Assembly (NCBI GenBank): GCA_021464245.1
Contig: JADCRB010000071.1
Span: 4,665,681-4,729,680 of the forward strand
Length of the DNA: 64,000 nt
Reading direction: 5' to 3'
Source of the DNA: Carallia brachiata
Taxonomy: Eukaryota; Streptophyta; Magnoliopsida; Malpighiales; Rhizophoraceae
Positions 1-12,507 of this stretch are shown here, piece after piece. The position numbers and the translations under genes were made by a program. The notes under the pieces are model-generated. The model was not told where the DNA came from, did not search any database, and worked only from the letters and a program-made list of their open reading frames with translations. Each line of letters begins with the position of its first letter. Position 1 is the stretch's first letter.

Positions 1-80
1 TGACATACATAATCTTCCAGTAAATTTCTAATTATTTGTTTATTCCAGCTAGTTGTGATTATATTTTTACTTATTGGCAG

Positions 81-677
81 GTTGATGTGTTTTCTTTCGG
101 TATTGTTCTATGGGAAATTCTCACCGGTGAGGAGCCATATGCTAATTTGCACTATGGAGCAATTATAGGTACGTAGGCAAGTTATTAATTTTTGATGGCA
201 CATGCTTGTAACCACACACTGTAGGTGCACATATGATCTAAATCTATCTCTGTGGGGTTGAAGTTGGGTCTGTTAATGATCTTTTTCTAATATTTGGTTC
301 AGTGAGTTTAGAGATATCAGTTCTTTGAGGTTTAAATTCTTTGTGTTGTAGTCCTTTATTGCCACCAAAGTTGCTTTGACCTACGTTTCTTTCATTCTGT
401 TTATTGAGTAACTAAAGTAAATTTGTTAAAACATGTTCGTAGGAGGCATAGTTAAGTAACACATTGAGACCACCTGTCCCAAGCTTCTGCGACCCTTAAT
501 TGAGACTGCTGATGGAGCAGTGCTGGGGCCCTGATCCTTTGGTTTGTCCCTTGGTTTGCCCCCAATCCTTTGGTTTGTCCATCTTTCGCAGAAATCGCTA
601 GGCGCCTGCGTGTAATATCTGCAACCTGCCAACCAAAACAGCAGAGTCATCAGCAACATAACCAGGCCCCCAAGTAA
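81..677 (+). pseudogene. 3' tail of a Raf-like protein kinase gene, decayed
   Basis: Two exons remain. Exon 81-168 follows an AG acceptor and encodes kinase subdomain IX, with the motif [19 protein letters not shown]. Exon 443-677 should encode the last kinase subdomains but is broken. An extra base near 455-460 shifts the frame, a TAA at 497-499 sits where the family has Glu (after Cys-Asp-Pro), and near-copies of the string ATCCTTTGGTTTGTCC at 534-580 disturb the frame again. After that the frame resumes with AEIARRLRVISA and a Gln-rich end, stopping at 675-677. This pattern is typical of plant PB1-domain Raf-like MAPKKKs (from memory). The upstream part lies outside the window, so a functional gene with a damaged tail cannot be excluded, but the loss of the last kinase helices suggests an inactive copy. 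It converges with the potassium transporter gene at 1029. Confidence 0.8.
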
Positions 678-1028
678 TGCTGCAAATGATCCCCATAATC
701 AGGGCCTTTCAGTCCTTGCCATAATTATGCCGATGGTGGCAAATCATTTATCGCAATTTATTTTGTTACGTGTGCATGTAATACACACATTTTTTTGTAG
801 GAGAATGGCTGAGAGGCTCCGATGTGAGGAAAATTATATTAAAAATTTGAAGAAATGGATGCCTACGTATCATGTAAAGCTATTATTTTTGTTGATAGTA
901 AAATGAAAGCTAGCAATTGAAGTTGTGTGGGTATAGGCGATGTACTTCAATCTAGCTTTGGTTTTGCTTGTTAAAGTCCGCAAACAAAAAATATTCTTGT
1001 CATTAGACATACACATGCTGAGGAATTG
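678..1028. other. Convergent intergenic spacer
   Basis: AT-rich sequence between the kinase tail on the plus strand and the transporter gene on the minus strand. It presumably holds the 3' untranslated regions of both. I see no ORF or repeat of note. Confidence 0.5.
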
Positions 1029-4000
1029 TTATACGTGAATTACTTGTCCCACATTCAAGAGACTTTGATGCGGAACGTTTAAGATTACGCTGTTCTCTCT
1101 GCATATCTTCCTGAGAAAGGCATATATATAATCGATTGCTATCCTTTTATACCACTTTGAATCCCTGCGGGCAATCACCACAGTATTCCCCAGAAAGTGC
1201 ACCACCCCTGCATCTTTACAGTTGCTTAGAAATTCTAGCTCGTCAACCATGGCATGGCTGCTCGTGTTGGAGGACGACTCAATAGCAGCAACGCTGATTT
1301 GCAGAGGAGAATTGCTGGCTACTATTGAATCTCCTGATAAAGTTGTCCCATCTACATTAGACAAAGCAGTGTTGTCGTTGCAATTTAGAATGTCATTTCT
1401 TGACAGCTCAGTTTGTTGGTTGTATATACTGTAGTCATCGGAGTCTGAACACCCGTCATCCATCATGGTCTCGAGCCGGACAAACATGAAGAGACTCTCG
1501 AAGAGCTTTTCTTCAAAAATTTCATCTCTCTTGTGGAGGTCATTATAGCCATATCTTGCTACGCAACGGAACATGCAGAAATTCTTGGGTCCTATTCGTC
1601 TCACTAGGAATCTCTCTTCTGCTGGGACAGTGTAGACGGGAAGGAACTTTACACAGACAAAAACTACAATGGAATGTATGGCAGGCAGGTTGGTGATGAA
1701 GTGGGAAAATATGTGGGGCACCCCACGGGCCAGTTCAGTGTACACGAGTCCAATGCCGGGGACTCGAACTAGTCCCAAACTGGGGCCAAGCCCAAGAATC
1801 CATGACATGGAAACCTTGCTGTGCATCTCAAATCCATAGCGTTTCGCAGCGCCGTAATGCCAGACATACATGATCATAAAAAAGACAGCTGCTATCACCA
1901 GAGGAACCCAACCACCTTGATTAACCTTGCAGAGTACAGAAGAAAAGTAGGTGCCCTCCACTAAGAGTGACAAACTGGTGAAGACCAGGACAAGAACCCA
2001 ATGGCACCTCCAAACTAATAGCATGATTAGAATCATAAGGAATGTGGTTACCAGCATGACTATCACAACAGCGGTACCTGTTATGACCCAAACGATTACA
2101 CACGCAACTTCAATTAGAAAGATGTTTTATGCATAATAACAAATAGGCATTGCAACAAAAACGGTATAACTTACCAGAAGCATTTCCTATTTGATTTTGA
2201 TTTTTGAATCCAGCCGTCACCCCAATGCAAAGAATCATAAGGATCCAATTAATATCTGGAATATATACGTGATTCGGGAAGTCTTTTGACGTATGTACAA
2301 CCTTAACTCTTGGAAAACAGGCTAGTGCAAGTGCCTGCTTGATTAGAGAAAACGTTGCAAATATGGTGGCTTGGCTAGCCACAACAGCAGCTGCAGTTGC
2401 CACAATAAGCACTGGCCAATATATGGAGACTGCACAGAATTACATCTATCAGTGCTTGTGATACAACCACCACCAACAAATATAAAATGAAATTTTACGT
2501 ATTTACAACCTGGAATGGAATGGAACCCTAACGGCAGATATGAAAAGATAGAGATGGTATGAAAATTATTACTATCAAAGTACAGAACAAGGCTGAAGAT
2601 CAGTGCGTACCTGGAATGGAACGATAAAATGCATCAAATACATGATCTGGGTGATTCATGAGGTAAGCGGCTTGTCCACAATACGCAAAAAGGAGGCAGG
2701 GAAAGACGACGACTGTGAATGCAATCTGTATGCTTAGGACTGGAAAATGGGATAGCTCAGCGAAAAGGGCCTCAGTACCTGCAGTACACAAAAGGACACC
2801 AGATTCTCAGCACCAATTCACTATCACTAAGTTTTGTGACATTCAACTGGTAGGCAAAGTGAAGGAATAAATAAACAAGACAAGAAATGAAAATATTATT
2901 GTACCTGTTATACTCAGCATGATACCTCCAAGGGAAAGCCAACCACCTTTCCCTCCCCTTTTGAAATAACGATATACATACAGGGGTGAAAATGCTTTCA
3001 GGACACGTGTATCATATTTCCAAATGTTGAATATGCCAATACCTCCAATAAGAAGAAACCAGAGGAGAACAATAGGAGCAAAGAGCCAACCAACTCTATC
3101 TATGCCTTGGTGTTGCATACAAAACAAGCATACTAATATCACAACAGCAATGAGCACAGCTACATCTGTTCCAAATCGCATTAACATCAAGACTTGCAAG
3201 CACGAAACTGGAAGGGTTGATGGAAATTATAGATAATTGCTTGTTTTTTGAAATTAACAATATACCATTATTCATCTTCAGATGATCTAACTTGATTCCT
3301 TGAACAGCTGATAGCACTGCAACGGATTAGAAAAAAAGGGATCATTGATACTTTAGACATGCTGAAGTGATGAACAAACAAATCAGAAAAACAGTCAGTC
3401 TCCAATCACGTGGAAGAGCCAACACAAAGAAATAGTAAGAAGAGCAAATGAGAAAGCTTCATTTCAGACAATGTCGTCATTCTCTCTTCGTCTTTCAACA
3501 CTTTGCCTGTTCTCATTATTTGACCCCTCAACAAAGAAGAAGAAAAATAAGAAGAAGAGGAATAAGAAAAAGAAGATGACAACGATGATGATGATGGCGA
3601 CAATGATAATGATAAAGCAGATCTCATCTGAGATGAAAAGTGTGGTGGGAAAGAGATCTCAAATAGAAAATCAAAGTTTCATTATCTCATGGTCCTACGA
3701 TTTGGCCACCCACTTAAACCCATCTTAAAAATACATAATTGCATCCCAGCTGGAAAAGAAAAGAAAGATGTCAAGGGAAATGTTTGTTCTCAGAAGAGCT
3801 GAGAAAAAAAAAAAGAGATAAATTTGCCACAAATTCGAAAGTAGGGGAGACAAAGATAATAGTAGTACCGGAGATAGCTGGAGTAAGGATCCCATCGCCA
3901 ATCACCATGGAAGAGGCAGCAATAACAAGAATAAGAAGTGCTTTCTTTCGGGATGCATTTCCTTCCAACCATCTCTTGGTCTTTGCAGCAAAAGAGTGTT

Positions 4001-4826
4001 CATGAAACGTAGAACGACTGTAAGTTGTTAGTTTCTCATCTGTATGATCTTGGTTAGGGATGGTTTTGACATTTGCATGTCGACACAATAGCGAATAAAG
4101 AGCAAAGGTTCCACCTGCAGTACAAAGAAGATGATTTTGAAGGACTTAACACGGCTTAGCTTTACTAAAACTATATGCCTCGCTTAACAAGATGCACGCT
4201 ACTATGTTCTCTTGCACTTCATGAGCTTTATGCAGGCAATAATTGATACCATTGCTTACATTGTTTAAGTATATATGACAGTAAGAAATTCCTGTAAAAA
4301 AAATCAATAAAACAAGTTTAAAGGCAGAGATCAGTTTACCTTGACCATTGTCATTCGCTCTACAAACAATAAACATATACTTGAGGAGAGGGATAAGAGT
4401 AAGGGAATATATAATTAAGGACAGAGCTCCAATCAGTTCCTCAGGATCTTCAATTCCATCAGGGAATGTATTGTAAAAGACATACAAGGGAGATGTCCCT
4501 AAGTCTCCAAAGACAACTCCAAGGCTTTGGAATGCAAGCCGAAGAATCATCAATGTGGTATATTCCTGAAATAAGCAAAACTGAATCAGCAAACAGAGCA
4601 AACATGGTGCCTAGAATGATAATGCCATTACCATGTAGAATTTTATTGCCAAAAAGAAAGGGGGAGTGAGCGCGTAATGCCAAAAAAAAGCAATGAACTA
4701 CACCTTCTTATCATACTTGTTCTTCAGCTTCCCGGCTTCTGCATCCATTGGTTGATCAAGTTCCTCTTCCAATTTCCACATTCTCCTATTGTGATCTTCT
4801 TGATCACTCCTTGAACTCGCAGCCAT
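1029..4826 (-). CDS. Potassium transporter, KUP/HAK/KT family (KUP11-like), copy 1
   Basis: Multi-pass membrane K+ transporter (K_trans family), probably moving K+ with H+. Eight coding exons on the minus strand: 4704-4826, 4340-4565, 3869-4114, 3266-3316, 2905-3165, 2611-2778, 2175-2429 and 1029-2077, all with GT-AG introns. They sum to 2379 bp, 792 residues, the usual size. The N-terminal signature [15 protein letters not shown] is present. Many hydrophobic helices follow, and then a hydrophilic C-terminal tail with acidic and Ser-rich stretches (SDSDD). The ATG at 4826 gives a charged cytosolic N-terminus like that of copy 2. No stop or frameshift was seen. From memory it is closest to Arabidopsis KUP10/KUP11. 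Copy 2 lies 13.5 kb away in the same orientation. Copy 1 differs more from the family in places (for example [15 protein letters not shown]), so it may be the faster-evolving copy; that is inference. Confidence 0.95.
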
Positions 4827-7146
4827 TTGGAACTAAATGCAAAGGACTTTCCCCTTTCCACCAACTGGACTTCTCCTCCCCTGTTCTCACTGTCCAGACC
4901 TTCTCAATTTCCTGTTAGAATTTCAAAGAAAAGCATCACATCACACATATTACCTTAGCGAACACAAATCGAAATCAAAACCAGGACAATGTATTCAACT
5001 TCAAAGTCATCGAATTTACTGTATGCACATCTTTTTACAAGGATTCTTCATTTAGCATCCACGATGAGAAATACTCCACTAGTAAGAAGGACAAAAGAAA
5101 ATTGCTCAATTGTTAAGAATGGAAGTACGAGAGAGTCACCTAAACAAATCAGAAATTCAAGAACTGGTTTTGAACCCTTCTGTTTTTCCCATCCAAAAGC
5201 GAGACTAAACGTTAAATAGATTTAAACAACCACATAGAAGAAACTTGATTAGAAGCAGTAGAATTGGTGGGCAAAGATCATCCCATTTCACTCCAGCTAT
5301 CAAAATGTAGAAATCAAATGTCTATCAATCATGAAAAAAACAGAAGTGAATTCATGTCCACTCCTCCGTATTAACCAAAAGTGGTGACAAAAAAACTAGA
5401 CCAGAAAACCAAACAAAAAAGCCCAGTATAACCCAGAAAGCGGAAACCAGAAAGCCATCCAATATTATGACAGGATGCATACCCATCATCAAGAAAAATG
5501 CAGAGACTGCTACAGACACAAATCATGCTTTTGGACTTTGGAGTAAACAAGGTTGCTCGGCAAATTGTAAAGTATTGTTCTGTCAGATACTACTAAACAA
5601 CCACGTACTCTACAATATATAAAAAAAAACACGTAATTACGATTTACTTTTTTTAAAACAAATTTTATAATTTAACAATTTAAATTTTTATGTATTTATT
5701 TTATACTTATTATTATATACTTATTAATTTTTGAATTACTTAACTTTTCGCCTTTTCTGCCCTTCCAACACTCAAACTAGAATAACATATAGCAAACAAC
5801 TTACACCAACCACTGACAGTAACCACAAGTTTCTACTCATAATCAGTTCTTAATAAAATCACAACCGCCCAACATAATTTAAAGAGTCCAAACTGTGGTG
5901 GGCTAATCACGGGCCACGAAGGTGTTCCAAACAATTTGGTGATTCTTGTTGGATTTATTTCTTTGCAAATTTTGTGTAGTTAACTCGATTTATTCAATAT
6001 AATGCTTTAATACAATTTTTCTTAACATGTTATGGTCTACCATTTTTGCTTGCCTATATTTCAAAAAAAAAAAAAAGAAAAAAAAGCAAAGATTCAAGAC
6101 CGTGCCACGGAAATTTTTTTTTGGACAGTGTCACTGATAGCATTGATATCATGTGGTGTGTGTTGGCGTTAATCGAGAGGATGGCAGGAGACAGGCATAG
6201 ACATCTCACATCTCATTTTTGGTCTTTCCTTTCCTGGCTTTACCATATGGGGCCGGATGTTTTTCTTGACAAAAAAATAAATTAAAATGCTGATGAAATA
6301 ATTTTACTATTATTTATAAATTCATAATCTTTATTATCTATTTAAAATTAATTATATTAATTAATAATAATCATAATTAAATAATGTAAATATTTTGTAA
6401 ACTCATGTAAATCTCGCGTCACTTTCCTATTGACGTAATATTTTTATTTTTTTAGACTCTTTGATTATTTTTTTTTATTCTTGGATAAAATGCATCTAGT
6501 TTCTTAGTGGTTTATTTTTTTTTTATTTTACTTCCTTATGATTTCAATTTATACTATAAGATCCTTGTGTGTTTTTTTTTTTTAATTTTGGTAATTGAGA
6601 CCTTTTGTCATACTTTTAGTAATTTTAAAACTGCTTCTATTATAAAAAACTTTTACAAAATTTAAAGTTTCAGAAATCAAAAAGATTAAATTTCCATAAT
6701 ATTTGAATTTGAAGAAATTTTTTACATTTAAAAAAGTTTTAAAAATAATAAACTTTAACGTAATGTCTCAATTATTAAAATTAAAAATGAAAAGAATCTT
6801 ATAATTTAAATTGAAATCACAAAACTATAAAACATAAAAAAAACAGTAAATCACAAGAAGCTTAAATTCATTTAACCCCTATTTTTTTTTTAAAACCCTA
6901 AATGTTTGAATCAGATCTCTGGGGCGACCTCCGTCGTTTTGCAATCCCCAGTCTTTTTTAAAGCTTCATTTTTGGTGTCAATTTTTGTCGTTTTCGATGA
7001 AGGTTATGTCAAACATATCGACGTTCACATTCCGAGTCAAATACAAAAGCCAAAGGTTTCCATATTTTATGCCAAAAATTTAAATTTGTGGCTGCAAATC
7101 AGTGTGAAAGATTAAGTTGAAAAAATTTAGTGTGAAAAGTAATTTT
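4827..7146. other. Upstream region of KUP copy 1, AT-rich
   Basis: The first several hundred bases above the ATG probably hold the 5' leader and promoter; I could not fix a transcription start. From about 5600 the sequence is strongly AT-rich with long A and T runs. A cluster of AT-rich inverted segments lies around 6280-6900. No coding feature is recognisable. Confidence 0.4.
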
Positions 7147-7362
7147 GGGCACAGGCATACTGATAGAGAAAATTAGTCAGAAAAAATGTTAATAATGTAA
7201 CAGTTTTATTGATTTCTGTAACAAGATTGATAAAACATGTAACAAAAATCATCGCGTTATTTTTTATTACAGAAAAAATCAATATTATTGTAGAAATATT
7301 CTTTATTGTTGCATTATTGACACTTCTTCTGTCCTCCTCTCTCTGGCCGTCAATCTTTTTTG
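7147..7362. repeat. Dispersed 215-bp repeat, copy A
   Basis: This stretch matches 23329-23541 base for base over most of its length, with scattered substitutions (about four in five bases the same by eye). Shared landmarks are TACTGATAG near the start, ATCATCGCGTTATTTTTT in the middle and CAATCTTTTT at the end. I see no long terminal inverted repeats and no ORF. It lies upstream of KUP copy 1, as copy B lies upstream of KUP copy 2. It could be a short transposon or ancestral promoter-region sequence kept after the tandem duplication. Confidence 0.6.
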
Positions 7363-7680
7363 AGTTTATTATAAAAAAAAACGTACTTAATTCTTCTTTA
7401 AATGGCACTTATTCGCGACGGTCTTATTCTTAATTTTTCCATGCTTTCGTCTCTAAATTTTCACTGAGGTTTACGTCATAAAAGTAACTTTATTTTGCTC
7501 CATGTCTTTAAAGAAGTCTTCCACATTTATCTCTTGGCTCTTGCCAATTCGAAAATCCAAAAACCTAAAAGAAAATTAAGGCAATGAATTATTGGTCTAA
7601 CCTAGCACATGGTAGTTGGATTTATGAGTGAATTTTCATTTATAAAACAGTAATAAATATTAATATATTAATTAAAACTA

Positions 7681-9113
7681 ATTCATTTAGTCATCTCTCT
7701 CAAGGAGCTTTTCTTTTGTGAGAGATTTTCCTTGTTTCTTGTTACAAACTCTCTCTCCCACTTGCTATGGGTTGTCCCTCTAGTTTGGAGATTGCTTTTC
7801 TTAGTAGTTTCTATATTTCTGGTTCTTCTTTTTCCTTTTCTTCCACGTTGTTTTGGGAATGGAGGAACCAGTGATGGACCTTGGTGAGGCAAACGATGAT
7901 CAAACTACCAACCTCACATCTCACTGTGTTCTCCTCGACAAACTGTGGACCAAAAGATCTATTAATACCTGAGCACTTTTTAACACAATGCAGCAAGTTT
8001 GGAAACCGAAAAAAGCTTTTGAAGCAAAAAGCTGGATTGTAATCTCTTTAGTTTTCAATTCTTATCAGCACTCAATCCTCTTTAGTTTTCAATTCTCATC
8101 AGGACATGACAAAAAATATGTGTTAGATAAAATCAAGCACTTCATGTGGAGGGCGGCTAAGGGCTTCTTACTGACTTGTCTCAGCCTATCCTCCAGAGGT
8201 ACTCCAATTGATGCTTGCTACCCCTGTTGTGGTACAGTAGAAGATTCAATCATACACTCTCTGCTATTATGTCCTTGGACACAATGTGTGTGGTTTATAA
8301 GCCATGTTGGTTACAAGCTCACTGATGGTGGGGTAACTGATTTCTGGGAATGGTTTCAAAGACTACCCTGAGATAATGATTCTAGAGCTTTGGAGATAAT
8401 TGTTGAGGTAGCGTGATCAATTTAGAAGGCATGTAATCTCTTTGTTATGAAGAAGAAGATGCTGAGTCACAAACAAGCTCTTGATATGGGTCTGAATTTA
8501 CTAGGTGATTATCAATATGCTTAGGATTCAGTTGTGGCAAGACCAACTCCTCCATGGTAGCAAGCGTTGATACCTCCACCGGGATGATTTGTTAAGGTTA
8601 ATATTGATGCCACTCGTCATCCTATCTCAGCTGGACTGGGTACAATTTTTCAGGATCAATTAGGAGAGGTGGTGATGGCTGTCAGCAAGTGTATACAGGG
8701 ATCTTTCACGACTGACATTGCAGAGATTATGGTTATTCGCTATGTTCTACACTAAAGCGATGGAAAAAGAATTTTCATTCGTTGATGGATGAATCGGATT
8801 GCCTCCTAGTTGTCCAAGCTATAAATTCCAAGCGTCAAGATAACTCAGTTGCAAGACTCCTTACTGCGGATGTTGTGACAATGGCGCCTTGGTTTTCTAG
8901 TTGTTCCTTCAATTTTAGCCCACATGAAACAAATGTGGTGGTTCATTGTTTAGCACAGAAGGCACTATCTTGCATGGAGGAGTCCAGAGGGGATAGAAGA
9001 TCTTTTAGTCACCTTTATGATTTGGTTGATCATGATGTAATGTAAGAACTTTCCTTCATTAATAATGAATTGATATATTTTGTCTAAAAAAAAAAAAAAA
9101 GACTCATTCATTT
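7681..9113 (+). mobile_element. Internally deleted non-LTR (LINE, L1-type) retrotransposon
   Basis: An ORF1-like start at about 7859 leads to a CVLLDKLWTKRSINT segment and WKPKKAFEAK, the DUF4283-like N-terminus of plant L1 ORF1. Sequence then jumps near 8040-8100, at a local duplication of CTCTTTAGTTTTCAATTCT, into the C-terminus of ORF2. There a zinc-binding reverse-transcriptase tail is visible (KIKHFMWRAAKG, then CYPCCGTVEDSIIHSLLLCP). After it comes a RNase H-like domain with NIDAT, AEIM and the DESDCL acid motif at about 8785. Stops and frame changes interrupt it, so it is dead. It ends in a 15-base A run at 9086-9100. The 8-mer ATTCATTT on both sides (7681-7688, 9106-9113) is a possible target-site duplication. 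Confidence 0.8.
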
Positions 9114-9976
9114 TTTTTTTTAACCACAGAAAAACTCATACATTTAGTGATTAGTTAATGGAACATTTATGAATAATCATAAATAACTATTTTATTTCAA
9201 AAATTGGGAGGATTGATATCTTGTTCACCCCAAAATTAGAGGGAATCGGTTTATGGTGGGGTCTAGAAAATACACCATCGAGTCCTACTATTTTTTTTTC
9301 CACTCCTCATCCCTCCAAAACAAGAGCTCACTCCTTAATTCTTCCCAATTCTTTTCTCGTCTTCGTTGGAATCCCATTTTTCCAAACAAGGGGTTAAAAC
9401 TTGCATGTTAATCTGATCAGTCTCTCAATAAGGTTGAAAATACAAACTGTGTAATTTTGTTCAGCTTTATGTATTTATATTCTCAGACAGATATATACTC
9501 TAACATTCATTTATTTTGTAAATTCATATGCGTCGATATTATAAATTTGTAAAACAGGCATTCGTTTCTATTTGGAAATAAACTTGTGCAGCTCACAGAG
9601 TCAATTAGTTCTCTTTCTCACACTACGCGCAGATTTTCTTTATGATAAAATAACACAGAAATAAAAAATTAAAATTCCATTTTGAGTAATTTGTTTATAA
9701 TATATCCATTTATTTAAATACTCTTTTTTAGTGTTTGCAACAATCTTTACTCAAAATAATATAGTTCAAAGGCTATCCAAAATTCATGAGGCAAATTATA
9801 TGAGAAAGGCTGCCCTCAAAATCCAAAAAGTTAATATTATTTGAACAATTTACAACGAAGAAAATTTTCCCTTCTCAATTACATTTTTTATTCTACTTTC
9901 GCATCTCTTGTTAACCTAGGATATTATTTACCGTTGTAGAAAAAGAGGCTAAGTCATAGGATGAATTGGAAAAAAT
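9114..9976. other. AT-rich spacer
   Basis: No gene or repeat recognised. It is AT-rich sequence between the LINE fragment and the palindromic element. Confidence 0.4.
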
Positions 9977-10494
9977 AATTAAATAGACTAAAATCTTAAA
10001 TTAGTGTCTAACGTTTGGGTTAAGATTTAATTATAAACACAACGTTTGTTTTTGATAAAATTAGTTCCCAACGTTTTGGTTAAAATTCAATTATGGATAC
10101 AACGTTTGTTTTAGTAAAATTGGTTCCCAACGTTTTCACTGTAGAATAATTCAATACTTTTCTATTATTTGATTGTTTAATTTACCAAGAAATATATTCT
10201 ATATTAAACCACTTTCTTACAAAGTGTAATATTATTAAAAATATGATACAAAGATATAGTCTAACAGATGATATATTTTTTACTAAATTAAAGAGTTAAA
10301 TAATAGAAAAATATTGAATTATTTCACAGTGAAAACGTTAGGAACCGATTTTGCCCAAAAAAAAAAAGTTGTATCCATGATTAGATCATAATTAAAACAT
10401 TAGGGACTAATTTTACCAAAAACAATCGTTGTGTCTATAATTAAACCTTAGTCTAAAGGTTAGGCACCAATTTAAAATTTTAGCCAGTTAAATA
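9977..10494. mobile_element. Palindromic 500-bp Mutator-type (MULE) MITE, copy 1
   Basis: The element spans 9986-10485. Nearly the whole element is an inverted repeat with arms of over 200 bp: the left arm begins GACTAAAATCTTAAATTAG and the right arm ends in AATTTAAAATTTTAGCC. Blocks such as CCCAACGTTTT recur in reverse complement on the other side. It is flanked by near-identical 9-bp sequences, AATTAAATA (9977-9985) and AGTTAAATA (10486-10494). Nine-base target duplications are typical of Mutator-like elements. It has no coding capacity. A second copy of the same length, with an exact 9-bp duplication, is at 51597-52743, which confirms the ends. Transcripts could fold into a long hairpin. 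Confidence 0.85.
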
Positions 10495-12507
10495 TGCATA
10501 TCTATGTACATAAATTAAATAAGATCAAAAGATGAATTATCAAAAATGGCCTTTTAGATTATGATGGTAATATAGATTTGTTACCTAAAAGTTTTTGAAT
10601 TTCATTATCATATTTTTCTCAAGGAAACCTCTAATATATATTCTGCCAGCTGATGAATTAAAAAGAAAAAAAAAAGAACAATTAGAATTATAATTCTTTA
10701 AGGATCAAAACATAAATCTTGTTTGGAGGAAGATGAATCAATGTGAAATTTTTCCATTTCCAAACAACAAAGTGATTAAGATGTATTATGTAAAAGGCCC
10801 GAAAGCATAATCACAAATCATACATCTAAACCCAAGTATGTAAAGAAATAAATGTGGCGTTTAAGAATTAAAACTTCGAAGAGAAGTCTATGATCTTACT
10901 CGGTTGCACACTTACCGTGCAAAATAAAAGCATCAGGACAATAGTTGAGAGAAAATCCATGGTCATGGTGGTCATGTAAGTGCTCCAATCCTTGAAGAAA
11001 TTGCCACATCATCGTTGTCATGTTTCTTTTTTGATATCTGCTTGGCAACAGAATCTAGGGAGATGGAGAGTCACATGAACATAATAAATAAAACATAACT
11101 TCCTCAAGTGAACAATGGAAATCTAAAAGAAAAGGAGCAGAAATTACTCTCATTTTCACATAAAATGAGATTTCGCATGAACCCTCCTCCTGTGGAAAAA
11201 AGCTTCTGTCTGTTAAACTTTATTTCCATAATACATTTGTAAAGAAACTCTAATGAGTATCCCACTACTCCTCCAATGGAAAAGCTATTCTTTTCTATTA
11301 AGACAAACTTTAGAGAATCAGTTCATAATCTAACATGGCAGCCATTTCTGGATCTAATAATCTAATGGTGCACATTATTTCGCTATTTATCCAATAATTG
11401 AATTTTCATTGCAGAAAAGTGAGGGGAACCAGATCTATGACGACAACAACAACGATAAGAAACACAATAAATGAAACAAACATACACTTTGGCTACACAC
11501 ACAAGACTAATATTGGCACATTCATCTTTCAGCTACTGTTGTATTTGCTATGGACACGTATTTCCTTTGAAAAGAAAAGGAAATTAAAAATAATTATGGT
11601 GTAAATTACCAGTCTTGTGATGAAAACAGATGACGTGATGCAAAATAAAGAGAAGCTGTAAAAAGAAAGTAAAAATAACAGACAAATTATTCATCAGGGC
11701 AACGAAACATGAAACAAATGTCATAAGCATGTAAAAAAAGCAAGCAAATGACAAACCCCAATTGATCACGAACTTAGGAAAAAAATTAATAAAATTATGT
11801 TTTGTCTCAAAACTTCAAGAGGTGGGTTGGCTTAATTGTTTGAGAAGATTAAAAGACATGAAGCAACGTGTCTTTTCAGTTTTCCTAAAAAAACAACAAT
11901 TAAGCAAATTAATATGTAGAGATTTATAGAATTTATGATCATCTTAAATGTTTTGAATGTGATTTTTTGAATTGAGTAGATAAGTATTTTGAAAATGAGA
12001 ATACAAAAAGTTAGTCCTAAAATTGGAAGAAAATGGAGGAGAAGTGTGCCACTTGATACACCTCATATTATGTAATAGATGAGTAAGCTTGTCAATAGTA
12101 TTTACTCCATTTCAAGTGGCTTTTTCAAGTTGATTCTTTGTCTAATTGGATATTGAAAAAAAAAAAAAAACCCATATTAATGCTAAACTGTAATCCAGTT
12201 GATCAGAATTTTAAAATGAATTTGGTTTGGCTGCCCGAAAAATTCAACTCGAGGAATTGTCCCAATAGTAATAATATTGTAATTTTTAGCAACGGCATAC
12301 ATATTTTAAGTAATAAAAAATCAAGTGAAAAAATTTTGTTACTAAAAATGTGAATATTATTACTTAAAATTAAACGCTTATTACTTTTTATACACTTTAT
12401 TAAACTACTATTCATCGATTGCGCAAACTTTTCCGTCTTAAAATTATGATTTTTTTGGTCAAAATGGCATCATCTTGGTTAGATGAATCCCTAAAATTAA
12501 TACCTAT
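10495..12507. other. Intergenic sequence without recognised genes
   Basis: Moderately AT-rich. Some stretches (10860-11160, 11398-11480) have less biased composition and could be old gene or transposon fragments, but no family is recognisable in any frame. Confidence 0.35.

Noticed and set aside
6046..6285. 79-codon ORF with Lys-rich start
   Set aside because: The Lys run is a poly-A tract; the rest shows no family and no splice context.
10860..11160. Less AT-rich stretch considered as gene fragment
   Set aside because: No frame gives a recognisable domain or consistent splice sites.
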